This document shows positions 15,167 to 19,330 of a DNA stretch of 19,330 bases, piece by piece. Position 1 is the stretch's first letter, and every line of letters starts with the position of its first letter. Source of the stretch: Candidatus Omnitrophota bacterium. GTDB lineage: Bacteria; Ratteibacteria; UBA8468; B48-G9; JAFGKM01. The translations under genes and the position numbers were made by a program. The notes under the pieces are model-generated. The model had not been told where the DNA came from, did no database searches, and saw only the letters and a program-made list of their open reading frames with translations. The stretch lies in contig JAMWCO010000009.1 in the NCBI GenBank assembly GCA_023818785.1, positions 1-19,330 of the forward strand, given 5' to 3'.

Positions 15167-15673
15167 CTAATCACCCTGTGGGATATTTACTTTTGGTTCA
15201 GTTGTTGCCCTTCCATCTGTATAAATAACTGAGTACATCCCTGAATGTGGAGGTGGAATTTTTTTACTTACAGCAACCACTTCAGTCAAAAGCCATATTG
15301 AAGAATGTATGTTCTCTAATCTTTTACCATTTACATTATCATTCCATATATAATTTGTTCCATATATGTTTAATTGGTCAGGCAGAGAAGGACAAAATAA
15401 AATTTTCCCTCTAATCCCATATGAACTTAAGACATTATGAATACCTTTCTCATCTGAATAAGATGAAGGGAAAAACTTAATATTTGGTAAAGAATCATTA
15501 TCCTGTTGAAACATCACAATTGCCTGATATATCTGTTTTAAATTATTAAGACAATCAACTATTTTCCCTCTTTGCATAGCAGCAGTATAAACACCTACAG
15601 AAAGTGAAGTTACAACTCCTGTAACAAAAGTTATTTCAATTAATGTAAATCCATTTTTAAATAAGTTTTTCAT
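15167..15673 (-). CDS. Second H-X9-DG pseudopilin
   Basis: I choose ATG 15673, giving 168 residues, because it yields a standard prepilin leader: MKNLFKNG followed by FTLIEITFVTGVV, with cleavage after Gly8 and the mature position-5 glutamate at Glu13. An upstream in-frame ATG at 15757 would add 28 residues unlike any prepilin leader and overlap the M23 gene. Near the C-terminus PHSGMYSVIYTDG contains His-(9)-Asp-Gly, the same signature as the pseudopilin at 202-852, although the two share little else. The helix after the glutamate is less hydrophobic than in that paralogue. There is no Shine-Dalgarno at 15673. A promoter (-35 TTGACA, 17-bp spacer, -10 TTTAAT) sits so close that the transcript would start about at the ATG. 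It is followed by yfcE after 3 nt. Confidence 0.85.
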   Translation of the reverse strand: MKNLFKNGFTLIEITFVTGVVTSLSVGVYTAAMQRGKIVDCLNNLKQIYQAIVMFQQDNDSLPNIKFFPSSYSDEKGIHNVLSSYGIRGKILFCPSLPDQLNIYGTNYIWNDNVNGKRLENIHSSIWLLTEVVAVSKKIPPPHSGMYSVIYTDGRATTEPKVNIPQGD

Positions 15674-15679
15674 ATTATA

Positions 15680-15708
15680 ATTAAAACATAAATAAAAATT
15701 CCTGTCAA
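15680..15708 (-). promoter_or_regulatory. Sigma-70-like promoter for the second pseudopilin
   Basis: On the minus strand TTGACA (15703-15708) is a perfect -35 box, followed by a 17-bp spacer and TTTAAT (15680-15685), which differs from TATAAT at one base. The -10 box ends 6 nt before the ATG at 15673, so transcription would begin at or next to the start codon and give a leaderless message. A second TATAAT (15674-15679) directly abuts the ATG, but 23 bp from the -35 is too far. Confidence 0.6.
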
Positions 15709-15716
15709 AATCCATT

Positions 15717-15737
15717 TTTCCGAACCCGGTTCGGAAA
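15717..15737. promoter_or_regulatory. 21-bp near-perfect palindrome between the M23 gene and the pseudopilin promoter
   Basis: TTTCCGAACC (15717-15726) and GGTTCGGAAA (15728-15737) are perfect inverted repeats around one base. The centre is G+C-rich in an AT-rich region. It lies just past the M23 stop (15741) and just upstream of the -35 box at 15703-15708, a fitting place for a dimeric regulator. Neither strand has a U-tract right after the stem, so it is not a standard terminator. Confidence 0.5.
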
Positions 15738-15740
15738 GGA

Positions 15741-16898
15741 TTAAAGGAGTTTGGCATATTGTTTTTTTATTTTTTCAAATTCTTCTATATATTTGTTTGG
15801 AATATTTTTTTCTGGAATAAATTTTATTTTTAAGAAATTTATAAATTTACCATCTTTTTTTATTCTAAAATCTAAATGAGGCCCAGTTGCTGCTCCTGTC
15901 ATACCAACATATCCAATAACCTGTCCCTTCTTCACTTTTACACCATTTTTTATCCCTTTTTCTATCTTACTTAAATGTCCATAATAAGAAATGTAACCAT
16001 TTGGATGTTTTATTTTTATACATTTACCATAGCCATTACTTACCCATCCAGCAAAAATTATAGTCCCATTTCCAATTGAAGAAACAGGTGTCCCAATAGG
16101 TGCAGAATAATCAATCCCAAGATGTGGTCTATAAACCTTATAAATTGGATGAAATCTTGAGCGAGAGAAAAAAGATGTTATTTTTCTGTAAGATAAAGGT
16201 GCTTTTAAAAATCCAGATTCTACTCCTTTACCATTTTCATCAAAATAACCCTTAAAATTATCTTTTTCAAAATAAAATGCATAATATTCTTTATTGTTTG
16301 TTTCATATTTACCAGCCAAAATTCTTATATCTTTTAGAATATTTTCATTTTTGTCAACCCAACTTTCCCATACGATAGAAAATTTATCATTTTTCTGACA
16401 ATCAGTTAAAAAATCAATCTTTGATTCAAAAACTTCTGCAAATTGAATTATCATTTCTGGATTTATATTTAGATTACTCATACTTTCATAAAGAGAAATA
16501 TTTATATATCCTTGCTTCTGAAATATTTTTTTATATTTTTCTACTTCTTCAGTATAAGAAAAAAATTCTTCTTCCCTTTTTTCAACTATATAAAAATTAA
16601 ATGGCTTTTCAAAATACTTAAATTTTAAAAAATTTCCATCTTTATCAAAATGTAATTGCCATCTATCTCCTATTTTACTTTTTCTTGGGTCAAAGATATC
16701 TTTTAATCTTTCTATAATTATATTTTTTTCTATTTCAGATATACCCTGTCTTTTTAATATATCTCCAATTATATCACCTTTTTTAATTTCACCTTCAATT
16801 ATACTTATTCCTTTTTCTTTTTTCGCCAATCTTATAAATGGATAAAATAATATTAAGATTGAAATAAGGCAGATTAATGTTTTTAAACTCTTACTCAT
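15741..16898 (-). CDS. MepM-like M23 murein endopeptidase
   Basis: A 385-residue protein with an N-terminal membrane anchor or uncleaved signal (residues 5-22). Residues about 35-80 (GEIKKGDIIGDILKRQGIS) look like the OapA/LysM-like domain of MepM; a middle SH3-like region follows. The C-terminal M23 (LytM) domain has all Zn and catalytic residues: His259 and Asp263 in HLGIDYSAPIGTPV, His308 in YGHL and His341 in GPHLDFR. Such enzymes cut peptide cross-links of peptidoglycan in the periplasm to allow insertion of new strands. The start forms an ATGA overlap with the DUF4340 gene, so the two are coupled. The C-terminal KKQYAKLL tail extends beyond the M23 fold. Downstream lie a palindrome and a second promoter. 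Confidence 0.9.
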   Translation of the reverse strand: MSKSLKTLICLISILILFYPFIRLAKKEKGISIIEGEIKKGDIIGDILKRQGISEIEKNIIIERLKDIFDPRKSKIGDRWQLHFDKDGNFLKFKYFEKPFNFYIVEKREEEFFSYTEEVEKYKKIFQKQGYINISLYESMSNLNINPEMIIQFAEVFESKIDFLTDCQKNDKFSIVWESWVDKNENILKDIRILAGKYETNNKEYYAFYFEKDNFKGYFDENGKGVESGFLKAPLSYRKITSFFSRSRFHPIYKVYRPHLGIDYSAPIGTPVSSIGNGTIIFAGWVSNGYGKCIKIKHPNGYISYYGHLSKIEKGIKNGVKVKKGQVIGYVGMTGAATGPHLDFRIKKDGKFINFLKIKFIPEKNIPNKYIEEFEKIKKQYAKLL

Positions 16899-18226
16899 TT
16901 ACTTTTATTTTCTTTTTCAATAAAAAATTCTTTTTCTTTATTTATTTTATCATAATCAGAGGAGGGAATTGTAAATAAGATTTTCCTTTTCGGATTATAG
17001 CAGAAGATATTATCCTTAACTTTTTTACCAAAATATATTTCTGTTTTTCTTTTATTATCACATAAAGAAATTTTTATTTCTGGAGGAGAAATTTGATAAT
17101 CTTTCAACTTGTTTTCTGGATATTCAATGAATTCATTTATTTGAAGATTTTTTAAATCATACAAAAAATTCTCTATTCTTTCTTTTGAAATCTTTTTTCT
17201 TCTTTCTTTTTCCAGATAATAGTTTTCTTTTTCTTTTATAAATTTAAATTCTCCTTGTTTTTTTGTAATTATAATCTCATTCACTTCAGATATATCAAAA
17301 TCAAATACTTTCTTGCTTCTTAAATTATTTATCTCTTCAGGTATATCTTCCAAAATTTTATCTTCTATTAAAAATATGTATGGTTTTTCAGAATTTTTTG
17401 CATAATATAAATCATCCATTTTTTTACCAAGATATAAAAAATATTCATTATTTTTTACTTTAATTTTAAAAATTGCTGATGGTTTTTCAAATCCACATTC
17501 TTTCTCTTTTTTATCTTCTTCAAAATTCTTCACTTTACCATCAATTATATTTTCAATAATTTTCTCAATTTTTTCTTTATCTGCTAAGTCATCTATAGGA
17601 TTATTAATATACCAACCATCTCCTTTATTTATTAAAGAAATCAATTTTTCCCCTTTTTTTATTTCAATTTCTTCAATATCTGTTTTTACTATATCAACTG
17701 GCATTATCCTTTTATCTCTTAAATCAAAAATTTCCTTTTCAAGAATATTATTTAAATCCCATTTATCAACTAAAAAAAGATCTATTTTATCCTTTGTTGC
17801 ATATAAATAACTTCCAGTTGGTGATTCATTCCCAATATAAAGAATATATTTTTCTCCATTCTGTTGAAATTTAATTATTTTAGAAGGATTATCAAGACCA
17901 TATTGAGAAAAATCACTTATTCCTTCAATCTCTCTTTCAAATTCAAGTGATGATATTTTGTTAATTATTCCATCTATTTCATTTTTATCACATTGGTAAT
18001 TTTTATCTTTTATTATCCAATCTTGATTTTTCTTTACAATCTCTATTTCTTTATCTCCATTTTTTATAAATAAAGAGGTAATTTTATTCTTATCAATTAT
18101 AAATAATCTTTTACTTTCAGATCTTTTTTTCTCTCTTTCGGATGAACTTTTAATTTCATAAAAATAATAAGTTCCAACAGCAATCAAAATAATAAAAAGT
18201 AAAATTGTTTTTTTAAAATTCTTCAT
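16895..18226 (-). CDS. DUF4340-domain membrane-anchored protein
   Basis: A 443-residue protein with one N-terminal helix (residues 6-23) and a hydrophilic, lysine/glutamate-rich extracytoplasmic part. It shows the DUF4340 pattern repeated: YGLDNPSKIIKF, YIGNESPTGSYLYATKD and LRDKRI (109-174), a second copy with CGFEKPSAIFKI, LYLGK and LRSKKV, and a shorter third with YQISPPEIKISL and YFGKKV. DUF4340 proteins are found next to GldG/ABC_transp_aux proteins and probably act with an ABC-transporter complex at the cell envelope; their exact function is unknown. That partner is the next gene upstream (2-nt gap). It is coupled to the M23 gene by an ATGA overlap. Confidence 0.85.
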   Translation of the reverse strand: MKNFKKTILLFIILIAVGTYYFYEIKSSSEREKKRSESKRLFIIDKNKITSLFIKNGDKEIEIVKKNQDWIIKDKNYQCDKNEIDGIINKISSLEFEREIEGISDFSQYGLDNPSKIIKFQQNGEKYILYIGNESPTGSYLYATKDKIDLFLVDKWDLNNILEKEIFDLRDKRIMPVDIVKTDIEEIEIKKGEKLISLINKGDGWYINNPIDDLADKEKIEKIIENIIDGKVKNFEEDKKEKECGFEKPSAIFKIKVKNNEYFLYLGKKMDDLYYAKNSEKPYIFLIEDKILEDIPEEINNLRSKKVFDFDISEVNEIIITKKQGEFKFIKEKENYYLEKERRKKISKERIENFLYDLKNLQINEFIEYPENKLKDYQISPPEIKISLCDNKRKTEIYFGKKVKDNIFCYNPKRKILFTIPSSDYDKINKEKEFFIEKENKSK

Positions 18227-18228
18227 TT

Positions 18229-19330
18229 TTAGTATAATATTTTTCTTCTAACTGTAATATAACTCCCAATCCCAATTATTAAAAATGGAACAATGACAAC
18301 TGGTAAAAAAAATACAAATTTACCAGATTTCTGAGATAGAATAAGTGGTTGATTTTCTTCTTTTTGAGACCTTATTGAAATCAAAACTTCTTCTTCTCCA
18401 AGATAATTTATAGTATTCAGTACAAAATCCTTATTCCCTGACAAATTTATAAATTTATCAGTAACAAAATCAGAATCACCAAAAACAGCAATCCTTGTTT
18501 TTAGACCTTCTTGAATCTCCTTTTCTATAATTAAAGCAATTGATATAGGCCCAGCCTCATCATCTTTCCCAAATTTTACATTACCACTTTCAATCTCTTC
18601 TATATTTTTTTCAGCCCATGAAGCATCACTTGTTTTTGCTAAAATGTCTCCTTTTATCCCTGATGGTAGATTTTCTTTTAATTTGACACTTCTTACAGTT
18701 ATAAATATACATGCTAAATTAAAGTCTTTTGTAATTTCATGATATGGATAATTCATTATAATTGGACTTAAAGCATCTCCAAGAAATCTTCTACTTGCAA
18801 GGTCAACAATTATATCATTTTCTATTTCAACTCCATAAAAATCAAGCAAATTTTTAATATTCTGGAAATTCCCATGTTCAATAAAGAAAAAAATTCTTTT
18901 ACCTTTCTCAATATAATTTTTTACCTCATCTATCTCTTTTTCATTAAAGTCAACCTGAGGTCCACAAATTATAAGAATATCACAATCATTAGGAATACCT
19001 TCTCTCAAAATTAAAGTTTCTCCAACATTATAATTTTCTTGTTCAAGATATCTTTTTAATTCATTTAAATTATTATTGATATTTTTTTCTCCATGTCCAA
19101 TAGTAAAATATATCTTTTTCTTTTCTTTTTTTGTAAGTTTTAATATTGAAGAAGTTATATCCTTTTCATTTGCAGAATAAATTTTCTCATAATTTTCTCC
19201 ACTTTTTATTAAAATAGTATCATAACTTGTAATCCCATATTTTTTAGCAATTAAGACATCTCTATCAGGATCAATAAATTTATAATTTATAAATTTTGAG
19301 TTTGACTTGTATAATTCTAAAATATCTTTT
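18229..19330 (-). CDS. GldG-like ABC-transporter auxiliary protein (ABC_transp_aux), 5' end beyond the window
   Basis: The frame is open from the right edge to the stop at 18229-18231, 366 codons visible. A TTG at 19008 is not the start: upstream codons continue a conserved region, YFTIGHGEKNINNNLNELK, the GHGE motif typical of GldG/COG3225 proteins, with DVLIAKKYGI before it. Later segments are CDILIICGPQVDF (Rossmann-like strand), FFIEHG, VFGDSDFVTDKF and a C-terminal membrane helix (about 25 residues) followed by RRKILY. In the family these proteins sit with an ABC permease and ATPase, described in gliding motility of Bacteroidetes but widespread in non-gliding bacteria. The ATPase and permease genes should lie beyond the right edge. 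DUF4340 follows 2 nt after its stop. Confidence 0.88.
   Translation of the reverse strand, partial: KDILELYKSNSKFINYKFIDPDRDVLIAKKYGITSYDTILIKSGENYEKIYSANEKDITSSILKLTKKEKKKIYFTIGHGEKNINNNLNELKRYLEQENYNVGETLILREGIPNDCDILIICGPQVDFNEKEIDEVKNYIEKGKRIFFFIEHGNFQNIKNLLDFYGVEIENDIIVDLASRRFLGDALSPIIMNYPYHEITKDFNLACIFITVRSVKLKENLPSGIKGDILAKTSDASWAEKNIEEIESGNVKFGKDDEAGPISIALIIEKEIQEGLKTRIAVFGDSDFVTDKFINLSGNKDFVLNTINYLGEEEVLISIRSQKEENQPLILSQKSGKFVFFLPVVIVPFLIIGIGSYITVRRKILY

Noticed and set aside
15717..15737. Palindrome as a rho-independent terminator of the M23 gene
   Set aside because: The stem is followed by A residues on the minus strand and there is no U-tract; the one-base centre also forces opening of the top of the stem.
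15674..15757. Longer start (ATG 15757) for the second pseudopilin
   Set aside because: It adds a 28-residue leader unlike prepilins, overlaps the M23 gene by 17 nt, reads through a palindrome and a promoter, and has no ribosome site.
18979..19008. TTG at 19008 as the start of the GldG-like gene
   Set aside because: The same frame continues upstream to the window edge with the conserved GHGE region, so the TTG is an internal codon.

Overview
The window is AT-rich throughout (roughly 30% G+C by eye) and carries no rRNA, tRNA or CRISPR that I can see. Two features point to an uncultivated or little-studied bacterium near the PVC/Lentisphaerae/Omnitrophota/Ratteibacteria-type lineages: two prepilin-like proteins ending in the H-X9-DG motif, and a set of NHL-repeat, DUF4838 and DUF6785/DUF6784 proteins. 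This placement is an inference from gene families only. The envelope genes (mltG, an M23 peptidase, lipoprotein-free secreted proteins with Sec signals) indicate a cell with peptidoglycan.

Left edge (1-201): the first 42 codons of an IS110-family transposase on the minus strand, with a strong Shine-Dalgarno site and a 7-bp-arm hairpin just upstream. Only 74 nt separate it from the divergent plus-strand block.

Plus-strand block (202-11895): six closely packed genes that look like one transcription unit. In order they are an H-X9-DG pseudopilin, a secreted 12-repeat NHL beta-propeller protein, a secreted DUF4838 + CBM9-like protein, a very large secreted LamG + glycoside-hydrolase-like protein, a cytoplasmic PHP-domain hydrolase, and a multispanning DUF6785/DUF6784 membrane protein. 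I read this as a possible glycan-processing locus: outer binding/cleaving proteins, an inner-membrane carrier and a cytoplasmic hydrolase, without SusC/SusD or a recognised CAZyme. That function is inferred, not shown.

Intergenic region (11896-12406): 511 bp between convergent operons. It holds a frameshifted remnant resembling the C-terminal half of a GNAT acetyltransferase, an unidentified open frame on the other strand, and a pair of imperfect 15-bp inverted repeats about 440 bp apart. The right-hand repeat contains the mltG stop codon.

Minus-strand block (19330 down to 12407): a compact envelope/housekeeping operon, read from the right edge: a 5'-truncated GldG-like (ABC_transp_aux) membrane protein, a DUF4340 protein, a MepM-like M23 endopeptidase, a second H-X9-DG pseudopilin with its own apparent promoter, a YfcE-type phosphodiesterase, CinA, and MltG. 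Most junctions are overlaps or gaps of only a few bases. GldG-like and DUF4340 proteins are known partners of an ABC transporter whose ATPase and permease would lie beyond the right edge.
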